Assembly: GCA_963383645.1 (NCBI GenBank)
Contig: OY726567.1
Span: 66,926,552 to 66,990,551, forward strand
Reading direction: 5' to 3'
Length of the DNA stretch: 64,000 nt
From: Muscardinus avellanarius
Taxonomy: Eukaryota; Chordata; Mammalia; Rodentia; Gliridae
Both the position numbers and the translations under genes were made by a program. The notes under the pieces are model-generated. The model did not search any database and had not been told where the DNA came from. It saw only the letters and a list, made by a program, of their open reading frames with translations. Below are positions 1-23,807 of this stretch, piece by piece (the stretch's first letter is position 1; each line of letters begins with the position of its first letter).

Positions 1-119
1 AAGGCTGGCCTCGAACCTGAAATCCTACTGTCTCAACCTCTCAAGGACTGGGATTACAGGTCTGTACCACCATTCCCAGCTTCTCGCTGTTTTTAATACA
101 GGCATCATTTAAAAAAAAA

Positions 120-166
<47 letters not shown>

Positions 167-871
167 TGCTGGGGATGGAACCCAGGAGCATTCTACCTCT
201 AAGCTACAACCCCAGCCTTAATTTGTTATTCTTATTTTGAAACAGTCTCACTAGGTTGACAAGAATCTCACAACTTGCTGAGGATACCTGCGAACCTGTG
301 ATCCTTTTGTCTGTCTTCCAAGTACTGGGATTATAAGACTGTGCCACCATGCTCAGCTTTAAAAATAATAATTGCCAGACATTAGTGGTGGTGCATGCTT
401 ATAATGGTAATTATTACCTCCCACTCACTGAGTACCAAAACATGATAAGCATGTGTTGAGCACCTCACAGTGATTCTGTGTATTAATTTTAATTCTCACA
501 GCCATTCTAAGGTCAATGTCCTGCGTTCTCTCCCATGGACAGAGGTTTGGAGAGGATGAGTGACACACACAGGGTTGTAGAGCTACGGAGGTTGAGCTGA
601 GCTGCCAACGGGTCCCGAGGTCTGTGTCACGCCGAAAGGGCTGCGCATATTTTTATGACTTAGTCCTTCATTCCGATTCATTGTTCTTCCATCATGGCAC
701 CCATGGTTGCACATCTGTGTCTGTCTTTAATGTCTGGGTCCCAAATTCAGCTGCAAACTGCCTGAGCGAGAGTTCCCACCTCCTTAGCAGCTGCTGAGGA
801 GCTAAGCAGGGGCTGAGCCCGATGGCCTGAGGTGGGGTTGTGTTGTAATCGGACGCTGCTTCTCTCTCCAG
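1..871. repeat. Intron: SINE fragments, (GT)n and a MIR relic
   Basis: A - strand SINE left-half fragment occupies 1-80. A (GT)n run at 122-165 abuts a - strand B1-dID SINE at about 166-356. From about 405 to 600 the sequence resembles a reversed MIR (weak match to the 'gaggaaactgag' region near 545). From 600 to 871 I see nothing recognisable apart from the exon acceptor. Confidence 0.6.
122..165. repeat. (GT)n microsatellite
   Basis: About 22 GT units. It joins directly to the 3' end of a - strand SINE. Confidence 0.95.
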
Positions 872-13319
<12,448 letters not shown>

Positions 13320-14142
13320 AACAGGGGCAAACTGCTCTAACCCCCATATCGGTTTTTTTTTTTTTTTCCAATGAAAAATTGGGAAACAGTTCTTGTTCTG
13401 GGAACTGGTAGACGTGCGACCTCCAAATAGCTCCCTCAAAATCATGGGGTATCACATGTTAAGACAGAACTGGGGGCACCAAGGGAAGGAGAGGACAGTC
13501 TGCATCCACTCCTGGCTGCTAAAGATGCCATATGTGTTGGGCGTGGTGGCACACATCTATAATCCTAGTACTTGGGAGGTTGAGGCTGAAGGATTACAGG
13601 TTCTAGGCCACCCTTAGTAACTTAGGACCTCAGCAACTTACTGAGACCCTATTTTTTTTTTAAATGGGGCTGGGGTTATTGCCTGGAGGTAGAATGCCCC
13701 TGGGTTCCATCTCTAGTACATATATATATATATATATATAATATGTTAGATGAAGATCTACTCTGGGAAACGCCTGTCTCACCTCCTACAATGTAGGAAA
13801 ATTTAATTAAAAATGTGCACAAATGCAATATAAAATGATTTCAGGTGTGATTTGTTTACCAGTAGATGGGCATAGCCGCCATTCCAAAGGAAGAAAACTT
13901 CTGAACCTGTCTGAAAGCATCTACAGGAAGCCCAGGCAGCTAACAAGGGCCAGGAAGGAAAACCTCCTATAAAGAAACTCAAGGAGTCGAGTGTGACTCT
14001 GAGCTTGCTGGGGCCTAATTCACTAGAGCGCTCGAAGAAGTTAGGCCAGGCCAGGCGTGGTGGTGCATGCCCATCATCCTAGTAGTGATCCTGAGGAATT
14101 CAGACAAAAAAATGAATAATCACAGCCGGGCGTGGCAGCGCA

Positions 14143-16900
14143 GATCTATTTATATTGATAATTTATCTGAAACATTTTTTTTGGTGGTCCTGGGGTTCCT
14201 GTAAACCCTTCTATCTCCGGGCTACACTCCCAGACCTATTTTATATTTTTATTTGGAAACAGGGTCTCTTAAGCCAGTGAGGCTGGCTTCAAACCAGCAC
14301 AATCCTCCTGTCTCCGCCTCCCTAGTGTGGGGATTACAAGCGTGCACCACCATGCTCAGCTCATAATTAAACATTTTGAAGTGACAAGTGTGTTTGTGCA
14401 AGGGAACTGATGAAATCTGGTGACCAGTTAAGATTGGGGACATGAAATGTTCTTAGACATAATCACTGCGGGGCCCGAGGCACGGGCAGAAGGGGTTAAA
14501 GGGGAGAGTGTAGGGCAGGGTGTTTGATGGTAATAGGAGTGTTTACTGTCCCCATGGCCTGTGCTGGGCACTCGAATACAAAACCTGGAACCGAATGTCA
14601 TTTTTACCTGCATTTGGGACACCAGACTGCAGGTGTGTAGGGAATGATTAGAAGACTAGACCTGGAGCTGAGAAGGGAGGTTTGCATTGTCTGCACACAA
14701 ACCCACCAAGAAGAACTGGTCCAAGAGAACTAGCTCAGGGCAGCTCCATGAGGCAGGTTGATGCTGAAGAACAGGCCTCAGTGTATCCAATCCAGAAAAG
14801 CAAGAAGCAAAACTCAGTGTTCAGAGGGGCTGAAGGTTTCGAAAGAATCAGGATACTCCAGTTTTGCAGAGAACCTAATTTGAAGGAACGACAGTCGCCA
14901 TGTGAGAGAATGGCCAGCAGCCGGGCGTGGTGGCGCACGCTTGTAATCCCAGTATTTGGAAGGCTGCGACCGGAGGATCGTGGTTCACAGACAGCCTCAG
15001 CTACTTAGTGAGGCCCTTTACAACTCAGACCCTATTTCAAAATAAAGAATTAAAAATAGGGCTGGGGGTGTAACTTGGAGGTAGAATGCCCCTTGGATCC
15101 ATCCCAAGCACCACAAAAATAAATCAGCGCTGCCGAGTCGAAGTTGAACTCCATTGTGGTTCAGCAATCCCACTCCTGGGTACAGAGCCAAAGGAAAGGA
15201 AATCAGCCCACCCAAGAGACATCTAGATTCCCATGTTAACTGCACCATTAGTCACAACACGCAGGATATGGAATTAGCCTAAGTGTCCATCCAGTAACGA
15301 AGGGATAAATTAATTGAAGCATATACACAAAATGGGCTGGGTGTTGGTAGCACATGTTTATAACCCTAGTGGTTGGGAGGCTGAGATAGGAGAATCAGGT
15401 TGGAGGTCAGCCTCCGCAATTTAGTGAGACCCTCAGCAACAGAGCAAGACCCTGTTTCAAAATAAAATCTAAGAGCCGGGTGTGGTGGCGCACGCTTGTA
15501 ATCCCTGCGCTTGGGAGGCTGAGACAGAAGGATCGCGCAGGTTCGCAGCCAGCCTCAGGTACTGAGTGAGGCTCTCAAGCAACTTAGTGAGACCCTGTTT
15601 CCAAATAAAACATAAAATAGGTCTGGGAGCATAGCCCGGAGGTAGAAAGCCTCTGGGTTCCACCCCCAGTACCACCAAAAATAAATAAATAAATAAATAA
15701 ATCTAAGAAGGGCTGAGGGTGTAGCTTGGAGGTAGGATGCCTCTGGATTCAATCAGAAGAAGGAGAAAGAGGAGGGGGGAAGGAGGAGAATGACAAGATC
15801 CTGTCATTTATTACAACGTGGATGAACTGGAAGACATTACGCTAAAGGAAATAAGACAGATACAGAAAGATGGATACTGGGTGTCCGTCATAAGCAGAAT
15901 CTAAGTTGAGTTTATAAAAGTGGAGAGAAGGACTGTAGTTACCAGGGACTTCAGGGAGGGGAAGAAAGAAAAGAGGAATTGTTCAGGAGGTACAAAGGTT
16001 CTGGTAGACAAAGGTCCACTACACAACGGAGTATCCATAGTTAACAATAGAGCACTGGAAAATTCACAATTGCAAAGAGTAAATTTCAAATGGTCTTACC
16101 ACAAAAATAACTATTCCTGGTGAGGGGTACGTTAATTAGCTTGAGTCAATCACTCAGCAATGAATATGACTTCACATGGTACCCTACATTTGGCTATGAT
16201 TATAATTTGTCAACATATAATAAAATGATAAATGTTAAAATAGCCGAGCGCAAACCAGGTGCAGTGGCAGGTGCCTATAATTCCAGTACCAGAAGTCTGA
16301 GACAGGAGGATTGCAGGTTCAATTGCTTTGGCAACTTAGACCCTCAGCGATTTAGCAAGAACCTATTTCAACATAAAAACAAAGTAGACCGAGCATAATG
16401 GTGCATGCTTGAAATCCCAGTACATGGGAGGCTGAAACAGTAGGATCACAGGTTCGTGGCCAGCCTCAGCTACTTAGGGAGGCTCTCAGCAATAAAACCC
16501 TGTTTCCAAATAAAGAATAAAAAATAGGGCTTGGGGATATAGCTTGGAGATAGAATGCCCCTGGGCTCAATTCCCGAAAAATATAAATAAATAAAATAGA
16601 GCTGAGGGTGTAGCTCGGAGATGAGTACCCCCAGATTCAATTCTCAGTACCACACAAAAAATATTAATAAATAAATTGAGCCAGGCGTGGGAGGCTGAGA
16701 CAGGAGGGTTGCAGATTAAAGACCAGCCTCATCAATGTGGCCAAACTCTCAGAAACCTAGTGAGATTTTGTCACTAAAATAAATTAAAAGGGTCTGAGGT
16801 GTAGTTTTGGAGGTAGAATGCCCGTGGGGCCAACCCACAGTACCAAAGTGCAAATTCCAGACGGTATAAAAATGAGAGTAGGAAGCACCGGGGAGGGGGA
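14143..16900. repeat. Intergenic: SINEs and an interrupted L1 3' end
   Basis: A young-type SINE (-) is at about 14181-14361. From 14370 to 14915 I see unassigned unique sequence. + strand SINEs follow at 14921-15118, 15335-15465 and 15475-15680. L1 3'-end sequence (+) appears at 15125-15330 and continues at about 15780-16240, so the SINEs in between are later insertions. More + strand SINE copies lie at 16245-16390, 16395-16580 and 16680-16850. Confidence 0.65.
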
Positions 16901-19900
16901 GGGGGAGAGAGAGACTGGTGTGGTGCGGGCTGAGCGCAGGTGAGCCTGGGAGAACGGATGGGCAGCAGCAGGTGCCGGGAGCAGCTGTCCCCAGTCTGCT
17001 CTGGGCCCCTTCAGCCAATGGGCAGCAGGACGCGCGGGCGTGACCACGCGGGCGTGGGGCTGGGAGTAGCCTTCTTCTCTGGGTTGCAGATTGAGGAGCC
17101 GGAGCTGACCTCTGAGGTGGTGGTGTTGGATTGGTGGGTAGCTCCTCTCCTCTCCAGCCTTCTATCCCCTGGCTTTCTCCACTACTGACCAGAACTTATT
17201 TCTTGGTCCCACGGTGTACCCTCGTTCTCTGTCTTCGGTTAGAGCCCAGGAAGCGAAGGGCCTCTTGGAAGATCCAAGTCCAGGCCCCCCGTTTTTTGCC
17301 GAAGTGGTCCTCCTGTAAGGCATGCGTGTTGAGGGGCAACTTAGGTCCCTCGCCTTTCCGGGTCTTGAGGTCCAAAACAGGGACCCAGCGGGGATTACCT
17401 CCGCGTCCCGGCCTCATTTGGTGGGATTTGGGTGTGATGGTGTTAACTGTGCTAATAATATCTTACCTAGGACTCGGGGTCATTGCTCCGCTGTATGATG
17501 TTGGGGAGGGAGACAGTCTTCCGTTTACCAAGTGAAGAAACTGAGTCATAGTTAAATGGTATGCCTGGGGGGACAGGCAAGGAGCAAATCAGTTTTCAAA
17601 ACTGGGTTTGTTAGGAGCCCAAGACAGGAGGATGGCAGGTTTGAGGTCAGCCTCAGCAATTTAGTGAGACTCGGTTTCATAATAAATAAAAAGAGCTGGG
17701 GTGCAGCTCAGAGGCAGAATGCCCCTGGGTTCAATCGCTATCAGAAAACAAACCAGGGTCTGCTTGATTCAAGCCTTGCAGTTTTAACTCTGTCATGTGG
17801 TTCAACACACTTGTAGACAAAGATGTAGTTGGCCGCAGGGAGTCCAGAGGATAGTGAGCACTTTGTGAAGCCTCTCCTCAGGAAATAACTGTCCCCACCG
17901 GTCTTAAATTACATCTCTCTGACCTACAGTCCTGTGTGGATTAGAATGTCTCCTCACCTTCTCCCCAAACCCTCTGCATACACCCCGTTTTACAGGATAG
18001 AGACTGTCTGCCCATCTCAGGCGAATCCTGAGCTCTGTCCCCAGTCTCTCCTTTTTCCTTGGAGTTTAGTAGTTCCCACTCTGATGTGTTGAAAAAGAGG
18101 GAGCATTATAATCAGGTGTGCAGTAAAGTGCTTTTTTCCTAAAAACAGCAACCTATCCAATTTCACGACTTTGTCTTGGGGCTTTGTAGAGAGGACAGTC
18201 ATGTTTTGTTTTTACTCGTGTAAAACTAAATGAGATGTTAGCAGCCCCCTAAGAAAGGACGTAGCAAAGAATAAGTTCTCTCCTCTGTTTGCTTCTTCTC
18301 CCTTTATTTTACACTCTGAGCTTGGGAATTTGCCCAGTTATCTCACCCTGAGCTAACTTCCCAGATCTTGCTGATGTCTTTGAGATTTTTGTTGCTTGTT
18401 TTCTCAGCCCTTCCAATAGATGGTTTGGTGTAGCAAGGCAAATCTCTAAATAAAGCTGTGTGTACACTCAAGCGTTTAGATAATGAAACTCTGAGCTGAG
18501 CCCTGTGGCGCACATCTATAATCTCGGTACTTGGGAGGCTGAAACAGGATTGCAGGTTCAAGGCCAGCCTCAGCAATTTTAGAGCCTGTTTCAAAATAAA
18601 AAGGTCTAGAGGTGTAGCTAAGGGGTAGAATGCCCCTGGCTGAATTCCTAGTGCCAAAACATAAACATCGATACAAGAATCTGAAATTCAGTCTTTAACC
18701 TGCCTTCCTTAGCTTAGTTGCTTAACAGTTGAAAGGGGTTTTTGTTTTATCTTTTTAAGGTCCACATATCCAGATGGTTTTTTAATTAAACTAGAAGGAA
18801 GAAAAAGGACTAGGAGATTTTAATTGATCTGCAGTTAGCATAACCTTATTTTGCCTGCATATATCTCTGCATATGTCTAGGAATAAAGTTTAATTTCTGG
18901 CTAGCATTTTGTTTTGAGTAATCAAGTCCATAAAATCAGTGTTCCATGATCAATGTTTATCTGTATTTTTTTTCCTTCTCTTTGGTCTTTCATGGGTGGG
19001 TAATGGTAAGAGAATCTCAACTGTTTTGCGAAATGCATTCATTCCTATTAGTTTCTCCTGAGGTGATTTTTTTTAACTGGTGGGGGGAGGGACTTTTAAT
19101 ATTCATCTGAAAAAGCAAAAAACCCAGAAGGTATAGAGTGAGATGTGTCCTCACCTGGAGCCCTCTCAGTGGCCTGCGCCGTCAGGTGTCCCTCATCTCC
19201 ATTCCGCATGCCCGCGTGGGGTGTTAAGCCTCTCGGGCACGGCTGCTCATTGCGGAGGGCCTTTAAGGGTGTGGAGTCTTCGCAGGTGGAATTAGCCCAC
19301 CTGCCACTCGTCAAGTCTGAGCGGGCTCCAGGCTCACTTTCTAAACAAGGCTGTGTGGTACCGCTGCTCCCCAACAGTGCGGAGATGTGAACCAACTGCC
19401 CTTCAAGGAGGAGGCGCTTGTTTGCATTTCCACATCGGCCCCTGTTTTCCTATGTCCACAATGGAGCAGTGTATAAGCAAGCGCTAAGGACACTTCCCTT
19501 GGTCCAGCGAACACAGTATATCACTGGGATCCTTAATATATTATCAATGTTGATTGCAAGTTTGCAAGCACAGTTAAGTCATATACTTTTGTTGGGGGGG
19601 GCATACTAGGGATTGAACCCAGGAGCATTCTACTTCTGAGCTACTCTATTTTGTGTATGTGTGTGTGTGTGTGTACTGGGGGTGGAACCTGGGGCCTTCT
19701 CCAGGCTACACTCCCAGACCTATTTTATATTTTTATTTGGAAACAGGGTCCCTTAAGCCAGCAAGGCTGGCTTCGAACTTGCGCGATCCTCCTGTCTCCG
19801 CCTCCCAAGCGTGGGGGTTACAAGCGTGTGCCACCACGCCCGGCTCTATTTTATTCTTTGCTTTGAGACTGGGTCTCACTGTGTTGCAAAGGGCCTCACT

Positions 19901-20448
19901 AAGTAGCTGAGGTCAGCCGCAAACCTGCAATCCTCCTGTCTCAGCCTCCCAAGTACTGGGATTACAAGCGTGTGCCACCATGCCCGGCTTGGTTCTGGGG
20001 TTTGAACCCAGAGACAGTCTACCTCTGAGCTACACCCTGCCCTTTTAAATTTATTTTGAAACTGGGTCTGGCTAAGCTGCTGAGGCTGGCCTCGAACCTG
20101 AGATCCTCCTTTCTTAACCACCACGTACTAGGATTGTGGGTGTGAGCCACCCACAATCAGCTCTGTGGGTTTAACTGCTCTGGATTTAACTGCTCAAATC
20201 CTTATTTCATCTTAAAATGAGTTCTTTATCATTTCCATGGATTTGAAGAACTTTGTACATAAAGTATTCATAGCTTTCAGATTTACTTGTACCAGACTTT
20301 TTAGGAAAGCTTTAAAGTTTTGGTGGCATATTTTGTTACTGCTCTTTAATTGGAGAAGGGACTGTGTTGAATTAACCTGTCTTGTTTCTCCTATTTTTTG
20401 TTACTGGGTTTTTTTCCTGGGTTTTCTTTTTTTCTTTCTTTTTTTCTT

Positions 20449-20483
<35 letters not shown>

Positions 20484-21478
20484 TGTGTGTTTGTCTTATG
20501 TTGAGAACCTAAATTGCTGAAGCTGGCTTTGAACTGGCAATCCTCCTGTCTTGGCCTCTCAAGTACTGAGATTACAGGTATGTGCCACCATGCCCAGCTG
20601 TTATTGGCATTTGATCCCAGGGTACTCTTACTACTGAGTTAGACCCCCAGCCCTTTTCGTTTTATTTTGAGACAGGCTTTTGCTAAATTTGAGTCTGGCC
20701 TGAGCCTGCTATCCTCCTGCCTCATCCTCTCAAACTGGGATTACAGGCATGTGCCACCACACCTGATATCAGTTTTTTTATACAAAACTGTTCCCTGTGT
20801 TGTATAACTTGGTATTATATCCACAGGCACAACTGGATCAGCTGATTGAAAACCATGCAGGTCTGAGACAGATCACAGGTTCTAGGACAGCCTCAGCAAT
20901 TTAGATCCTGTTTCAAAACAAATAGAAAGGGATTGGGGTGTAGCTAGGATGTAGAATGCCCCTAGGTCCAATCCCCAGTACCAAAAAGGGGAGGGAAAAC
21001 ATTCAGCTGGTTGTTGGTAACTGCAGGGAATCTAGTTGCCATTTTCCTTGAGGATATATATACTGGCCAGGAACATTCAGAGACAAGGGTGTTGGTTGCT
21101 ATTCAGGGGACCAAAGGTACAGGCAATAAAATGTCCCAGAGCTGCAGGATGTGGTGACGTACACCTGTAACCCCAATTACTTGAGAGACTGAATCAAGAG
21201 GATGGCAGGTTTGAGGTCATCCTCAGTAGCTTAGTAAGACTCTCAGCAACCTAGTGAGACTGTTTCAAAACAAAAAAATATAAGGTACTTATGTCTTATA
21301 AATATAAAATGTATAGCTGGGTGTAGCTCAGAGGTAGAATGCTCTTGCTGGATTCAATCTCCAGTATTCCAGCAAGTAGACATAGTGGCCCCGATGCTGG
21401 CCTGTGGAGAGCTATGAGCCGCAGAGTGTGCTGTTGAACTTGGGAGCTAGCTGCAGAATTCCCTCTCTCTTTCCACAG
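16901..21478. repeat. Upstream of the NLRP5 PYD exon: unique DNA, MIR relic and SINEs
   Basis: A reversed MIR-like stretch lies at about 17425-17560 (accaagtgaagaaactgagt). SINEs: + strand about 17610-17745 and 18490-18660; - strand 19590-19650, 19670-19846 (young type), 19850-20160, 20500-20600 and 20600-20770; + strand 20860-20985, 21140-21280 and 21310-21370. A T run leads into (GT)n at about 20440-20490. 17770-18480 and 18670-19580 are unique sequence where I see no supported exon. A non-coding or short first exon of NLRP5 is likely hidden here. Confidence 0.55.
16950..17300 (+). promoter_or_regulatory. CpG-containing patch with a CCAAT box; possible NLRP5 promoter/5' exon region
   Basis: The sequence at 17012-17060 has CCAAT (17015) followed by GACGCGCGGGCGTG and a second CACGCGGGCGTGGGG, unusual CpG density for this repeat-rich intergenic stretch. 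It lies 4.5 kb upstream of the PYD exon, on the correct side for a start of NLRP5. No TATA box is visible. The assignment is inference; it could equally be an unrelated GC-rich relic. Confidence 0.25.
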
Positions 21479-21812
21479 GTCCCACTTTACCACCGGAAGC
21501 CAAGCTCCCAGCCTCACATCGGGATGGAAGAAGAGAGGTTACCTAATTTTTCCACCTATGGGCTGCAGTGGTGCCTCAAGGAGCTAGACAAGGATGAATT
21601 TCAGACATTCAAGGAATTACTAAAGAGAAAATACTTGGAGCTGACCATATGCGCCCTCCCACAGGCCACAGTGGATAGCGCGGGCGTGGAGCTCCTGGCC
21701 TCCCTCTTGCATGAACATTATGTAGGACCTCTTGCCTGGGCTGTAACTATCAACATCTTGGAAGATATGAGCCTGCTGTCAATCTCTGAAAAAGCAAGGG
21801 ATGAGATGAAAA
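21479..21812 (+). CDS. NLRP5: NLRP5 pyrin-domain exon
   Basis: The acceptor TTTCCACAG ends at 21478. ATG 21524 is in a good context (GGGATGG). The exon encodes [18 protein letters not shown] and later [12 protein letters not shown], a PYD, and ends at donor GTAAGG (21813). The 15 codons before the ATG ([15 protein letters not shown]) are open and resemble the human residues just before the corresponding methionine. Translation may therefore begin in an upstream exon that I could not find. Confidence 0.93.
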
Positions 21813-23773
21813 GTAAGGATGGGGGAGAGGTAGCCCCAAGTTATGCAGGACTGGACGGCCCCCCATCTTTTTCTGGTTGGGTCTGCCTCTGCCATGAGAG
21901 GCTGAACTGTGAGAAGCAATCCACTGCATCCTGGCTGGAAATTGATATAGTCTCACCTGGGAAAGAGTGGAGAAGGAGAGGCTGGAAGACAGCTCCTCTA
22001 ATGGGACCGAATTCAGTTGAAATATTATTACAAACTGGGCGTGGTGGTGCACGCTTGTAATCCCGGCATTCGGGAAGCTGAGACAGGAGGATCTCAGTTC
22101 ATAGACAGGCTCAGCTACTTAGGCCCTTTGCAACTCAGTGAGACCCTGTTTCAAAATAAAGAATAAAATATAGGGCTGGAGTGTTGCTCAGAGGTGGAAT
22201 GTCCCTGGGTTCTATCCCAATACCACAAAAAAATTATTACACTTTGGGGTGTGTGGGTACTGGGGATTGAACCCAGAAGTATAATACCTCTGAACTAAAC
22301 TCCAGCCCCGTATTTATTTTGAAACAGGATCTTGCAGAAGGCCTTGCTGTGTTGCTGAGGCTGGCTGCAAACTTGCATTCCTCCTGTCTTAGTTTCCCAA
22401 GCATCACCATGCCTGGCTGAATTATTTTATTTTGGGACTGGGGATTGAACTCAGGGTCCTTTTACCTCCCAGCTACACCCTCAGCCTTTTTTTTTTTAAA
22501 GGGGGGACTTCGCTAAGTTGCCAAGGCTAGCTAAAGTACAATCCTTCTGTCTTTGCTTCCCAAGTATTGGGAATACAGGTGTGTGTGTGCTACCATGCCT
22601 GGCTTCAGTTAAAATGAATGGACAGAATTCAGGATGATTTAACTTCCATTAATTTCAACTGAATGCTAAGGTCAGGTTCTGGAATTAACACTGATTACTT
22701 GTGGAAGTTGGAGGCAAGTCTCCTAAATGGAATTCCACATCTTCCATTTAATTGATATGAAATACCTCATATCAGGATTATCCTCCTGATGATATATGTG
22801 CTGTTGCACACATAACGGCTCCATTTGATAATGTATAGAGAGTGGCTAACGAGCCAGGCATGGTGGCACACACCTTCTTAGGAGGCTGGGACAGGAGGAT
22901 CACAGGTGTTAGGCTAGCCTCATCGACTGAACAAGACCCTGTTTCAAATTTTTAAAAAATTAAAAGTCTGGGGGTATAGCTCAGAGGTAGAATGCCCCTA
23001 GGTTCAACCCCCGGTGCCAAAATAAAGTTCAAAATCAGAGCATTCTTTACTGAAAATCGTCACAGCTTCTTTGGACTCGTGGCACAGGAGGCCCTGGATC
23101 CACAGCTCCATCACAGGCTCGTCCAGATGGACCCAGCTTAGATCCCCTCAATCATTTGGGCAGGGCATATTCTCATCCCTGGACGGGGTAATTCCTGTGC
23201 CTTTTTGGTGGTGGTGGTGGTGGTGGTGGTACTGGGGATTGAACCCAGGAGCACTCGACATCTGAGCTACACCCCAAGCCCTATTTTATTTCATATTCTG
23301 GAATGGCATCTTGCTAAGTTGCTGAAGCTGATCTCAAACCTGCGATCCTCCTGTCCCAGCCTCCCAAGTACTAGGATTACGGGCATGCGGCACCACGCCC
23401 AGTTTCGCTGATGCTCTTCTCTCCTCTCTGTGGCAGAATATGCAGTGTCTAAAGTCTCCGAAGAGTCTGAATCAATAACGACTTACCAAGAACCAGCGGA
23501 GGAAGACATGCCAGGTTTGTGTGGGGTGATGTAAAGGTGGATGTGCCTGAACCACGTGGAGAATATTTTGGACTGTCTATACCTTGAAACAAAAAGAAAT
23601 ACGCTTCTGCCGGGCATCATGCTATACACCTATAACCCTAGTTCTTAAGAGGTCCATATGGGATCATAGGTTAAAGCCTCAGCAACTTAGCAAAACCTTG
23701 TTTCAAAATAACATGGGGCTGGGGGTACAATTTAGAAGTAGAACACCCCTGGGTCTCATCCCCAGTAAAAACA

Positions 23774-23807
<34 letters not shown>

